The notes below the pieces were generated by a model. It searched no databases, was not told where the DNA came from, and was given only the letters and a program-made list of their open reading frames with translations. The translations under genes were made by a program, and so were the position numbers. From Rhizodiscina lignyota (Eukaryota > Ascomycota > Dothideomycetes > Aulographales > Rhizodiscinaceae): a stretch of DNA of 64,000 bases. Position 1 is the first letter of the stretch. Every line of letters begins with the position of its first letter. The DNA is taken from the NCBI GenBank assembly GCA_010015805.1, contig ML978143.1:1-64000 (forward strand). The letters are read 5' to 3'. This document shows positions 21,828 to 32,775 of the stretch, piece after piece.

Positions 21828-24800
21828 CTATTCGTTCTTCGACTTCTTCTTCCCCTTCAAGCTGCTCTTCTTAGGAACCCTAACGGCCCAATACAAAAAT
21901 ACAGCAACCATAACATTGAAGCAGATGTACGCCCAAAGAATCCCAAAGTTGCGCCACGACTCGCTGTAGCTGATATTCACCTGGGCCAAGAACTGGTTTG
22001 TGGAGCTGAGGGGGCACAGCTCGCAGAATGAGGTGTTGGCGGACTCGGGAGTCAGATATCCAACACCATTAGAAAGATACTCGCGAAGGTATTCCTGGCA
22101 TGTTTGGCCAGACGGCGCGTTAAAGTGTTGTAGCTCGTTACTCGCGCAAACAAGATTGGTGTTTGCTACGGCGGTCGAAAGCATGCCGGAGACGAAATAC
22201 GTGAAGGGAGAGACGCGATACATGAAGATCCAGAAGCCTGGGAGCGCCGTTGGCGTGGCAAGAACACTGTTCCATATCAACGTCAAGTCCGAATTATGTT
22301 CAAGGCTTGGACTTTACTTACCCGCAGAAGATGAGGGAGACGGAGAACAGAAGATTACCAACATTGCCTCCACCCTCGGCTGTCTCAATGCCTGCGATAG
22401 TCATGTTTGCGAACGTCGACGCGTACACCAGGAACTCCCAAATGAACAAGAACATCTGCGCACCACGGAGGTGTACTTGATGTGTGGGCTCGGCGTTCTT
22501 GTACAGGCCGATGGGATAGTACCAGGTAAAGAAAAGGATGACAGCCATGAGAGACTGCCACGGAATCTCGACAAGCACATTGGCCAACAAGAAAGCCTTC
22601 CAACTGTACGCCTTCGACGGCCGTTCCCGAGCCTCATACAAAGCTCGCTGTGTGACGAAGTGGGGGTGGATCTGTTGGACAAGTTGCGAGAAGATCGTCA
22701 TCAACATGAAGATGCCGAACATCTGATTCTGCAGGCCTTGTTGTGAGTTACTCTCGTTGAAGAAGCTGAAACCAATGAACAGCCCGGAGAACAGGCACAG
22801 CGCTGTCTTGGAATAAATGTACACCGGTGTCCGCCAGTATTGTTGGAAGACTCGCACTGTCACTCCCCAGAATTGCTGATAGAACGGAGCGGCAAACTCT
22901 CTGTAGCTGGACTTGTCGTTTGGATCGATAGCAGGGGCTGCTTCCTTTGGCCTAGCCTCCTTCATCTTCTCGAGTTCACCTTTTACTCCTTGAAGCTCAG
23001 GGCTATCTCGCCACACCTGCGACCAGTCGATGTCGGTCGACGAGCCCGGGGCTGCTCCAATGACTTCGAGCATCCACTCTGCGGGATTTGCTTCCTGTGG
23101 GCATGGGCTAGCGCCATTGCGCTCGAAGTAGCTGGTCAAAACATGAGAGTTCTTCCCAATTTCTCCAAAGTAAACGGGCTTCCCACCCTTGGCGAGGAAG
23201 AGCAGGCGGTTGAAGCGTTGGAACAACATCGCAGACGGTTGGTGAATGGTGCAAAGAATGGCCTGGCCGTTCTTAGTGAGCTTCTCCATCAGATCGCAGA
23301 TAGCCCAGGACGTCTGAGAATCAAGACCTGAGGTTGGCTCGTCCAAGAACAGCAGAAGTTGCGGTTTGGCTGCAAGCTCCACACCGATGGTAAGACGCTT
23401 CCTCTGTTCGACGTTTAGACCTTCACCTGGAACACCAACGACGGCCTCGGCGTACTCTTCCATATCGAGTAAGCTGATCACTTCATCGACATAAGCAAGC
23501 TTGTCCGTGCGAGAGATGTGGGCAGGTTGACGAAGCAAAGCGCTAAAATTGAGAGCCTCTCTGACTGTGGCCGTCTGGAGATGCAGATCCTGTTGCTGGA
23601 CATACCCGGTCTTGCGTTGGAAGCTGGCATCTCGCAGTCGGCCATCGACGAGCATCTCGCCGCCAATAACGCCCGTCGTCTTTCGAGTTGCAAGGACATC
23701 CAAAAGTGTAGTCTTGCCAGCGCCGGACTCGCCCATTAACGCAGTCAGTGTCCCTGGTTTCACCCAACCGTCGATGAGGTCCAGGAGGCGTCGTTCGCCT
23801 CCCTTCACTTTAATATCGTAAGTCACGTCCGACCAGTGAAAGATTGACGTCTGCTTCTGGATTGCATTCCCTGCCTCCTTGTCCAAGTCCTTTTCGATAG
23901 GAACAGGTCGACCTGGAGCAGCTTCCAAGTCGTTCGGCGTCGTCTTTGCCAGGGTCTTTGGGAAATGGGTACGCGGGAAGATCAAGACTTCTCCCCTTGA
24001 CTTCTTTGCGGACACAACCTCCGCGGCCCAGAGATAGCAACCGAAGAAAAAAAGCAAGAAGCCTATGATGATGCCAAAGTTTCGCCACTTGTGGGCATGG
24101 TAGTATTGGAAGCTGGAAGCGAGGAAGTCATCGCCGAGAACGACATCGGAGCCCGGTTTGGATCCCACTGTTGCACAAGCTCTGCTGTCCGCCGGAACAT
24201 TCGCATAGCCAGGACCGGTGGGAACATAGTTTGAGCAGGTGAAATTCCGATTGTGAAACTCGTTGACCATGATTGCTTCAAAACTGTATGCGATCGGATT
24301 GATGTAATTGATCCAGCGAGCCCAGCCGTGCATGTAAGTCGTCGGGATAGCAAACCCAGTGTATATGACGATGGCCAATATTATAAGGGCGGCAGGTGCC
24401 AGAGCTTGCTCCAGTGACCGCGAGACCGACGCGATGGTCCGGAACATCATTGACATGACCATAGTTGTGAAGAACGATATTAGCAGGAAGAAGAAGAACG
24501 CGCCCGGCTCTCGTCGGAGATGCGTCATGAAATATAACACAAGATTGAAGAGGATAGCGTTAGTGATTACGTATGGCATGTTACACAGGAGGCTGGCGAA
24601 TGCTTCTGCTGACGGGTGGTAGAGGGCGTATCTCGAGTGCTTTTCTACAATGGGTCGTTGGGCATATAGGACGAGAATCTGAAAACCAGTTAAATTGAGA
24701 CGGAGGCAGGGATTTTTGCATTCTCACCTCTAGTGCAGAGCCAAATGCGTTAAGAAGGATGGCAAAGAAGAGGAGTGCGCCGCGCTGAAAGAAGCTGTTT

Positions 24801-26596
24801 GTGTTAGGCTGCAGATTGAAGAAGACACTGGCGACAACCATGGCCATGATGGAGTTGAAGAAAGCCTGCACGAAAGTGATGCTCGGATCGGCCCTTAGTC
24901 TCTGCCAACCTCTCCAGAGGCACAAGCTGACCTGCTGGAGGTAGGATAAGGTATACGGGGACTTCCTTCGTTGTACTTTGGCCTGCTGCGCCGTCCGAGA
25001 TTGGATGAATTTCTCCAGGTACTCGCCACCAATTGTATACTTCTTGTCGTACTCATCAAGGTCTTTCATGAGCTGTTTGTAATTGGCGCTGTCTTTCCAC
25101 CGCTGTGCAAATTCGTCGGGTGTACGTGGCACGAGATTTTCAAAGCCCGGGCGGATCACACGTTCTTGTGAGCTTGTCATTGAGGTGAGGAAATCAGCAT
25201 CAGTTTGACGATTCGGGCACTCGAAACCCATGTCGACGAAGAATTGCTTCGCCTCGCTTGTCTTGCCAAAGAAGATTTGCCGTCCTTCATATAGCACGAT
25301 AGCTTTGTCAAAAAACTACAACGTGTCAGCATGCATCTAACCAGGCCTTGGCCGTAACCCGAGACGTACGTCATATGCGCTTTGAGGTGCCTGATAAATG
25401 GAGACACAGGCGGTAGCTCCGAGAATATCGGTGCTCATACGTAACGTCTTGCAGAATTCGATGGCATTAGCTGAGTCGAGACCACGGGTGCTGTTATCCC
25501 AGCACTGTAGAGGCGCCTGTGAGAGGGCGGCTTCCGCAATCGTGACACGCTTTCTCTCTCCGCCAGACACACCCCTGATGAAGTCGTTGCCTACTGGAGT
25601 ATCCAGCGTGTGCAAGATACCAAAAGTTGCCATCATGACATCACGCATGTGTTCAGCATACTGACGCCTGGAGACGCCTCCTGGAATGTGCTGAGGTGCT
25701 CTCGCACGAGCAGCGAAAGACAATGTGTCGCCTACTGTCAGCATGGGGAAGTGAACATCGATTTCGGCGGTGTAGATGGACTCGCCACGGAAGTTTTCGT
25801 GCATTTGTTTCGCGCTTATGCCCTGGTAGTTCAGATAGGAGTTTTCGTCGATGACAAAGCCATGGGTTTCACCAGAGATAGTCTTGAGGAAGGTTGTACA
25901 ACCAGATCCAGGAGGCCCAAGGACGACGAGCATCTCTCCGGCTTCTACAATGCCATCAAAGTTCCTCAGAATGTCGATCTTACGCTTGCCTCCACCAAGA
26001 AGCCTGCGTACAAAGCCCCAGCCTTCAAGCCAGATGTTCCCGACGGTCTTCTGGTAATCGGTGGATATGCCAAAGCCATAGGCACTCAGGTTTCGAAAAG
26101 CGATGCCGGCAGTCCGTTGTGGGTACTTTTCCGGGTCCCTCGACTGCAGTTGAAGGAGTGACTTCGCCCACGAGCGAGCCTTGAAGTTCTTGGAGTGTGG
26201 ATCCAACTCCGAATCTTTCTCTGGTTGGAAGGGATTCATGTCTCCTGGATTAAAGGTCGTGTGAGACTGGTTCGTGATCCTTCTGGCTAAGTTTAGGACC
26301 TCCTTGTCTCTCCGACGCTGCTCTTCGATCGAGTCTGCATCTTCGTTTGCGCTCTCATATGGGCCCGAGTCTCCAGATTCTTCAATTCCTGCATCGGCAG
26401 CTTTTTCCTTCGCGTCTGGAGACTGCATGCTGGGGCTCCGCCCGAAAGGGAATGACAGGCGCCGCAGCACGCCAGGACTGTCGTCGTCTGCGTCATCTCT
26501 GCTGCGGGTAGGATGGACGCCATCAGATTCGCCAACTCCCTCAGTCCTGGCAGTGTTGTCGTGGCTGCCGAATGGAAAGCTGCCCGCAATGGACAT
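21828..26596 (-). CDS. PDR-type full-size ABC transporter, ABCG family (1536 aa, 4 exons)
   Basis: Plasma-membrane ATP-driven efflux pump of the pleiotropic drug resistance/CDR type. Exons: 25370-26596, 24728-25315, 22322-24678 and 21828-22266. The introns of 54, 49 and 55 bases start GTACGT, GTGAGA and GTAAGT and preserve the frame. The order is the reverse NBD-TMD twice. NBD1 has Walker [10 protein letters not shown] (near residue 227), signature VSGGERKRV and a Walker B with Asn for the catalytic acid ([12 protein letters not shown]). NBD2 has Walker [10 protein letters not shown], a degenerate signature LNVEQRKRL and an intact [13 protein letters not shown]. This asymmetry is normal for fungal PDR pumps. 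Six-helix TMDs follow each NBD, with a Cys-containing extracellular loop before the last helix, and a Lys-rich C-terminus. The substrate is unknown. Confidence 0.96.
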
Positions 26597-29064
26597 GGTG
26601 GGCTGGAGAGAAAGTGGCCAATCGGTTCAAGCGAGGCCACTGCTGTCCGCGTCAGGCATACGCGAGAATGGAAAAAGAGGCGGAGGGAGCGATAGAAGGA
26701 TAGTTGAAGACAGTTAACAAAGCGCCCACGACATTGGAATGCCTCAAGAGTAGGGAGACTACTAGTATTTACGGAGGACGAAAAGATACGGACAAGGTTG
26801 GAAGGGAACACGCCCTGCCGCGACGCGCCTTCAGGCTTCGGAGATGCCACCTCTTGAGCACTCCCTTGACTCGGTACAGATCAGGATGCTTCCACGATTC
26901 AGCCTTATACGCCGGATGCCACGCCTCCCGAACCGAAATGTCTCGAAACAATGCTTCGCACAGGAACGGGCCAAGCTCGTCAAGTGTCGCGCGAAACGTG
27001 CCGAGCGTGCAATTGCCATTCTCGCCGTCGTCTCGAAGGCCTTGAATGCTTCACGATACACTTCAGGCTCGTCCCTTCTCCGCCGTCTTTCACGGCCAGC
27101 ACGGCCATCGACATTGAAGGGCGCCACAGTTGTGCACATCTCTTCGGGTCGAGCGACATCCGTAATCTTGACTGTACCGTGTGGAGAGTCGGAGGCACCA
27201 GCGTCGACTCTCGTCCCTGTCCGCAGCGGCCGCTAGACGGTTCGAGGAAGTGTGCGAGCAGCCGATTGGCCGGCTCGCATTCGCAACCGGGCCATGGATG
27301 CTAACCCTGACCAGGGCCGCCGTAAGATAGCGACGTTCTAGGGCGCCTTAGGCGAGGCCATCGCAAAGGGCCTCAATTTTCCACGCAATCGTCTCACTGC
27401 GCCCGTTGGCCTCTGCTGTAGGAGTCGTATTCAACCATCATTCACGAGATCCTCAGCCTGCGGGTGCCTCTTCAAGACCAGCGCCGGAACTATGATATAT
27501 CCGCAGAGTGGCAGCGTGCTGAGTGCCCAGTAAGGTAAACTTTCGTCTAGTTGGCTCTAGCGTGCTGCCCTAGCTATCACCGACGCACGCCTTGGCAGCA
27601 AGGCACATGGCTCGATGAAGAATTCCAAGCGAGCTCTCCTCTGGACCCTGCAAATGCTCCGCTCCGCCTCCCGCTGCTTGGAGCCCCTGAGGAACGAGCC
27701 AAGATTCTTCCAACCGACTTGTTACGCGCTCGAATTGTGTTGTAAGATACACACTCCAAACGCAATGGAAACATGTTTTAGTCGACCGTGGTTGCGCTCT
27801 CCACCTACACCATGACGGGCAAGGTGATCTTGACCGGGGTTGGGAATAAAACGCCTGCCCGCTGTCAGCACTCTGTTCTGTTCCCACGTGCTCGGAACCT
27901 TATCCACACCTCTCACGATGATTCATTACCCGGATACAGGTAGTTGATTGAGCAGGCTGCGGGCATCGGAATCCCTCTACAAGGGTAATTCCATATATGA
28001 CTCTTTCTTGATCCTATGATCACCTTGCATCACTCTCGCCCTCAACCCTATGATTAGGATTACGGGTTAACAACAGCGATTGCCGTATACTTTCTCTCGG
28101 ATGTCAGTGGCCCCGCCTTGAGTTGTGATCTTACACCGCTTTCCGGACATGGAGAACTCGATGGCAACTAAAGAGGAGACTTTCCAGCCCCGAGGCTTTT
28201 CATGACAGCATCTGATACGCAATTTGGCCTAGATGAGTTCGGCCGTGTTCGGAGTCCACTGGCCTTGCCCCTTTAGCGCCTCGTGTCACATTTAAACCTG
28301 AACGATGGCTTCTAAATCGTTATTCGAGTTCAATCGGCCATCTTGAAGTCGATCGGCCAGGGAGGAATCAAAACGTATGATATTCATCATTGCTCTAGGC
28401 TAGTGGCTGGAAGAGATGATACATTCCATTTTCCAGTTGGTGGCACCTCGTTCAAATTGAGCTCGGGTTCTGTGACGTCGCTGACATGGCGGTTTCGGAC
28501 TGCCACATGTTGGCTCAGGCGTTTTCAGCGCCAGGCTCGAACACTGTCGAGTGATGACATCGCTAGATTGTGGCCATGGCTACCTTCTGCATATTCCCCA
28601 CAAGACGGCTAGAAGCTCCGGTGTTTGACGATTTTGCGCGTCGCGCAGGTTTATCGGGCAAGTGACGGGGAGCACTTGAAGTCGATTTCGAGGAAGAAGA
28701 ACAGTTGGCTTATGGTAAATATAGCCTGCCTTTTCTTGCCCTCATCCCTTTTTTGTTATGTTTTCGCGGCTTCAGACGTGCCTAATATCATATATAGAGC
28801 CAAGTTTCGGGCACTGAGAATTCGAATTTGTTCTTGAATGCGGCCTCGATACCTCTCTGCCCCAAAGAGTAGCCAGGGTGACGGCATTTGCCGCCCTCGC
28901 TTTCGGCAATGTTGACGCCACAACCCACATCTCGTGCAGCTTGGCGGGGGTGGCGACCATCCCGTCTCGGCGCATTGGCACTTCCTCCAAGCTTCAACAT
29001 TCTGAGCTCCTCAACCACAGTTTCTTCTCCCATCTGGCGACCAGCTCCATGGCAGCAGGTGGAG
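26597..29064. other. Intergenic, 2.5 kb divergent region
   Basis: Lies between the divergent ABC transporter and F-box genes. The first few hundred bases must be the ABC promoter and 5' UTR. A TATA-like ATATATAGAGCC occurs near 28790, suitable for the F-box gene. The middle, 26830-27900, has only short overlapping frames. I recognise no gene, transposon or RNA. Confidence 0.45.
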
Positions 29065-30351
29065 ATGAGGGTCAAGTGGGTGGGGCCAGCGTTCCGACGA
29101 TTCTCTAAAGACAGGCAAGCGGAGCCATGCAGCGAGCCTCTTTCGACAGAGCCCTCTAGAGATGCATCGATCGCCGGCCTGCCTGAGGAGATATTACTTG
29201 ATATACTCCTCTTCATCCGGCACACTGCGGACCAGTGGACCTTCTCGAATTGCTCGCTTACATGTCGCCGCTGGTACCGCATTTGCTTCCCCATTCTGTA
29301 CAGCGATGTGGTCCTCCAATCCGGCACTTGCTCCATGGAGCCTTATGAAAGCGCTCCGAAGAGGGACAAAGAAAAGCTAGGCATTCGCGTTGGAGCGTTT
29401 ACTTCGGCGCTGGATACGCGCATGGAGCTCATTCGGTCGCTGACACTACGGACCGCCAGCTGCAACATTGACTGGCCCAAATGGAGGCCTCGTATCAGAC
29501 TGGACCGGAGACGTAGTGAAAGAGATCATTGGTTCCCGAATTTATGCCGCACGCTGCCACATCTGCCGAACCTTACCACATTCTCCCTGAAGGTCGGAGA
29601 TTGTGGCCAGAGAGTGCTATGGACTCCTCACAGCCGGATCATTGAAGTTCTCGATATCCTCCCTGAGTCCGTAGTCAACCTTGAGGTTGACACTATGGGC
29701 GCAGACTTCGCCACTGCCGGCCCCAGCCATATCCCAAGTCATATCTGCCCTTCGATCAGCAAGGCGATCCCACGGCTTCGCGTCCTTCGAATTCGATTGC
29801 GTTTTCTGTGCACCGATCTTTTCGACTGTCTGGAAGACATCAAGACCGATTCGGTAACCGACACTGTGCAGATCCCGACATCAAACCTGGAAACTGCACT
29901 CCTTGTCTTTACGCCTCGCCTCGGGACAGTTGGCAGCCAGTCCAGTTTGCTTCAGACAAGGCTCTGCGGGACGTTCGACCGTCCACAGAACGGCGAAGCA
30001 TACGATCACATGTCTATTTATTGCCATGGCCTGTGCGCATCAGAGAAGCTTCCCAGGCTGAAGAGCTTCTCACTAATCGATCGCATGGCTGACGCAAATG
30101 AAGGTCATGGGTATCAGGTATACAACCCAATGAAAGACGAAAGCAATAATGTGACGTACATGTCCGCCTTTGAGCAGGGACTCCTGTACTCCGAGGCCGA
30201 GTCGGCTTTGTTTCAGGAGCTTCCAGTCCTTGCGCCTTCGCAACCGGCACCAGAAGACTTCATTCGGCTAGCGATGATCGCTGAGGCGAAGGGTGCTTGG
30301 GTCGACAGCAGCTGGCGAAGTCGCCATCTAGCATGCTTCGAGGACTGCTGA
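29065..30351 (+). CDS. F-box domain protein (428 aa)
   Basis: Likely substrate-recognition subunit of an SCF ubiquitin ligase. The frame is open from 28888 with a TTG, and ATGs occur at 28909 and 29065. I prefer 29065 (MRVKWVGPAF), because the F-box then lies close to the N-terminus and the earlier residues look like translated leader; 28909 would add 52 residues. The F-box is near residues 38-80: GLPEEILLDILLFI, then SNCSLTCRRWYRICFPILYSDVV. The remainder has leucine-rich, repeat-like segments (LPHLPNLTTFSLKV, IPRLRVLRIRLRFL, LPRLKSFSLID) typical of fungal F-box/LRR-like proteins with variable targets. Single exon. It converges with the HAD phosphatase gene. Confidence 0.82.
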   Translation: MRVKWVGPAFRRFSKDRQAEPCSEPLSTEPSRDASIAGLPEEILLDILLFIRHTADQWTFSNCSLTCRRWYRICFPILYSDVVLQSGTCSMEPYESAPKRDKEKLGIRVGAFTSALDTRMELIRSLTLRTASCNIDWPKWRPRIRLDRRRSERDHWFPNLCRTLPHLPNLTTFSLKVGDCGQRVLWTPHSRIIEVLDILPESVVNLEVDTMGADFATAGPSHIPSHICPSISKAIPRLRVLRIRLRFLCTDLFDCLEDIKTDSVTDTVQIPTSNLETALLVFTPRLGTVGSQSSLLQTRLCGTFDRPQNGEAYDHMSIYCHGLCASEKLPRLKSFSLIDRMADANEGHGYQVYNPMKDESNNVTYMSAFEQGLLYSEAESALFQELPVLAPSQPAPEDFIRLAMIAEAKGAWVDSSWRSRHLACFEDC

Positions 30352-30503
30352 GAGCTTCTGACGCACTTCATCTATTCCGAAATACTTGTATATATGCTCG
30401 TCTCATTCATGTCTATGGGTATCTTGGTATCTAAGTAAAATCTACTGTATGCTGAATGCGCAGTTGACCCAGGCTCTCACAGAGCAAAGAGTCGATATAG
30501 TGT

Positions 30504-31142
30504 CTACGATCGCTTATTCCTCTTTCGCCAACTCTCCACGCCCAGATCTATCTCATGCCTCGTAACGCCGTCTCTCACCAACTGCATCGTCACACCCAAG
30601 GACTCTGTATCCCGATTCCTGCTCTCGTCATCGAAGAAGAGCATCTCGCTGTACGCCACGCCTGTCGCTTCATGCAGTTTTCTGAAATGTGTCTTCTTGC
30701 TTCCAGGGTATATCTCTAGATGGTCGAAAAACTCGATCGCCTTTTTCCCTTTCTGTACCTTCCCACTCTGCTCAACCTCGGCAGCAGTCGGAATGTGAAG
30801 CAGCTTCAGCATCTCCCTCGCCAGATCAGGTCGATCTGTGCGTGATGCGGCGCCAATGAGTATGCCCTTCTGCTTGATCGCATCCAAGATGCCGCCAACT
30901 TCTCTGTAGAAGGCGAAGTCTTCGCCGTATCGATCCTTGACTTTCAGTCCGCTCTCTGTGGGTTTCAGGGGTGGCGAAAGGTGGGTGTCAGACCAGAATG
31001 GCCACAATGTGTAGTCGAGATCGAAGACGATGACGCTGGGGAGGGGACCGCTGTCGGCGAAGGTCCGGGGCTGGGGATTCGCTGCGGGAATGACGGTCCC
31101 GGAAGCTGTTGGGGTGGTTGTAGAGAGCTTGTTCCGTGTCAT
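30504..31142 (-). CDS. Magnesium-dependent phosphatase 1-like HAD protein (212 aa)
   Basis: HAD-superfamily phosphatase of the MDP-1 / acid-phosphatase type, which acts on phosphotyrosine-like or glycated-protein phosphates in other eukaryotes. Single exon with an ATG at 31142. Motif I is VFDLDYTLWPFW, with the nucleophile Asp41 and acid/base Asp43. Motif II is the Ser/Thr in IGAASRTDRPDLA, motif III is the Lys region (YPGSKKTHFRKL), and motif IV is the acidic FFDDESRN. All catalytic groups are present and the length is that of the family. A 35-residue Ser/Thr/Pro-rich N-terminus is an unstructured extension. The physiological substrate is uncertain. Confidence 0.93.
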   Translation of the reverse strand: MTRNKLSTTTPTASGTVIPAANPQPRTFADSGPLPSVIVFDLDYTLWPFWSDTHLSPPLKPTESGLKVKDRYGEDFAFYREVGGILDAIKQKGILIGAASRTDRPDLAREMLKLLHIPTAAEVEQSGKVQKGKKAIEFFDHLEIYPGSKKTHFRKLHEATGVAYSEMLFFDDESRNRDTESLGVTMQLVRDGVTRHEIDLGVESWRKRNKRS

Positions 31143-31582
31143 TGTGGGCGAATCGAGGCGAGGAGAGAGGGGGGAGAGAGGAGAGGAAAGGAAAGGAAGA
31201 CGAAGGATGTTTGGCTCGGCGTAGTTTACTATTTTGTGTTTCGCACTTGAGATTTTTAAAATGGAGTTGGAGAATTCAGGATCGGTATTTAAGATCTATA
31301 ATTCGGTATGCCGATCCCGAACGCGGGCCTGCGCCACCGGAATTGAGACGGGAATAAACTGGTTGGTCTTGAGTACAGCAAAAGGTCCTGTCTAAGTTTC
31401 TATGTGCGCATTAAGGCCCCCACGCCTGTAAAATGAACATCCTGGCCGCTCCGGTTATGCAGCTAGTTACAAGCCACCTTCCATAACTCACTGAAAGCAT
31501 GCATATGTAAAGATCACCGACGACCGTTCCCAACACGAAGAAAGAGCAAAAGAGCAACAGCTTGTCGTCCTACTGGGTTATG
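31143..31582. other. Intergenic
   Basis: About 440 bases with the HAD phosphatase promoter, including a purine-rich GAGAGAGG/GGAAAGGAAAGG tract at 31160-31200 (CT-rich on the gene's strand). No gene. Confidence 0.5.
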
Positions 31583-32038
31583 TTAGATCCTCTCTGCGGC
31601 TCGTTTGAGATCGTCATTCATCCGTAAGTAGGCCGACTTTAAATCCTCGAACGTGCTCGTCATCCGAATCAGCCAAATCAGCAGGCCGGTAAACTTCTCT
31701 CCCTGAACAAAACGACAGCTATTTGGCAGAGACCCAGGCGAGAGCGTCATGTAATGTTCCGTGTCGAATATGATCGGGCTGACCAGCGCTCCTCGCCATC
31801 GAATTTCTCGGTTCTGCTCCACCTTGGTGATGGTGTTGTTGTAGTCGGCCGTGTCGCCACCGGCCTTCATCCTCACGGTGATCGTTTGCTGCGCGCCCAC
31901 CTTCAGCGTGTCGGAGTCGTGAAGCTTTGCGTCGATGACGAATGAATTCCAGCGCGAGTAGCCATTGAGGTCCATCAACAAATCCCAAACGACTTCGATA
32001 GGAGCGCTGATATCGACTTCTTCTTGAATTTGATACAT
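31583..32038 (-). CDS. SRPBCC-fold (polyketide cyclase/START-like) protein (151 aa)
   Basis: Small single-domain helix-grip protein that binds a hydrophobic ligand. ATG at 32038, single exon. The N-terminal strand and Pro-Ile/Val helix (VDISAPIEVVWDLLMDLNGYSRWNSFV) is the family signature. It is followed by alternating strands (QTITVRMKAGG, EIRWRGAL), the gatekeeper EHYMTLSP segment, and a long C-terminal helix (STFEDLKSAYLRMNDDLKRAAE). The length is typical. Some relatives are polyketide cyclases or dehydratases, but most fungal members are uncharacterised, and there is no PKS nearby, so a metabolic role remains open. Divergently arranged with the PHP-domain gene. Confidence 0.88.
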   Translation of the reverse strand: MYQIQEEVDISAPIEVVWDLLMDLNGYSRWNSFVIDAKLHDSDTLKVGAQQTITVRMKAGGDTADYNNTITKVEQNREIRWRGALVSPIIFDTEHYMTLSPGSLPNSCRFVQGEKFTGLLIWLIRMTSTFEDLKSAYLRMNDDLKRAAERI

Positions 32039-32775
32039 GATTAGAATGGTTAGGATTAGGGGAATACGTGAAAATAAAGATGACGCCGCACTCCCAGCGT
32101 TGGGAAGAGTATTTAAAGGTCGTACTTGCTGCGTTGACGAGAACGCGACCTGGCAGCACCTACGTCTATGCTCCGATCTAAGAATGCATTCTTTCTAGAT
32201 GCCGTGGATGTCATTCAAATCCCTGGATGGTGTCGGTTGTTCCTTCAGAAACCAAACTGGTAGAGAGAAGGTCTGAAGATTGGCCCGCGAAGGAATTGGG
32301 CAGGAATTTCTCCCGATCTCGGAGGAACCTTGAAACAGAAGCCCATCCCGTCTTTCAAACTTCTTCGTCTGCTTATACGAAGCATCTCTCGCCAATTTAC
32401 ATAAATTTTCGGTTACAAGCTCCCCGCTCATATTTCAGTGTCATTCCTCTCACGTCAAGCTTCTTAATCCACGATGACCTGCATGTGACCGGGAATGCTG
32501 CTCAGGAACCGCTCGGCGCTCCTCAACCCAGCGTCATACGCTAATGCATCACTCCTCCGTCTTCGTATCCATGGATTGGAGAACCCAATGAATTGGATCG
32601 GGGATTAACACGTTGTCTTGGCCTCTGTCTTGGCCTTCAGTAAACGCTTGCCAGAAGAGGAATGCATCGACGAGAGGGTGCTTTCAAGAAAGAGATATTC
32701 AAGCATAAAAGTCTTCCATGGCGTAAAGATTCTCGCTCTGTACAAGCAAGACTTTCGTCTTCAATCCCTCCCATA
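32039..32775. other. Divergent promoter region
   Basis: About 740 bases between the SRPBCC and PHP genes. The PHP reading frame extends upstream to an ATG at 32662, but the signal peptide starts at 32776. No additional gene is visible. Confidence 0.5.

Noticed and set aside
31000-31260. Plus-strand frames opposite the HAD phosphatase start
   Set aside because: Mirror frames of a confidently identified gene and its GA-rich promoter.
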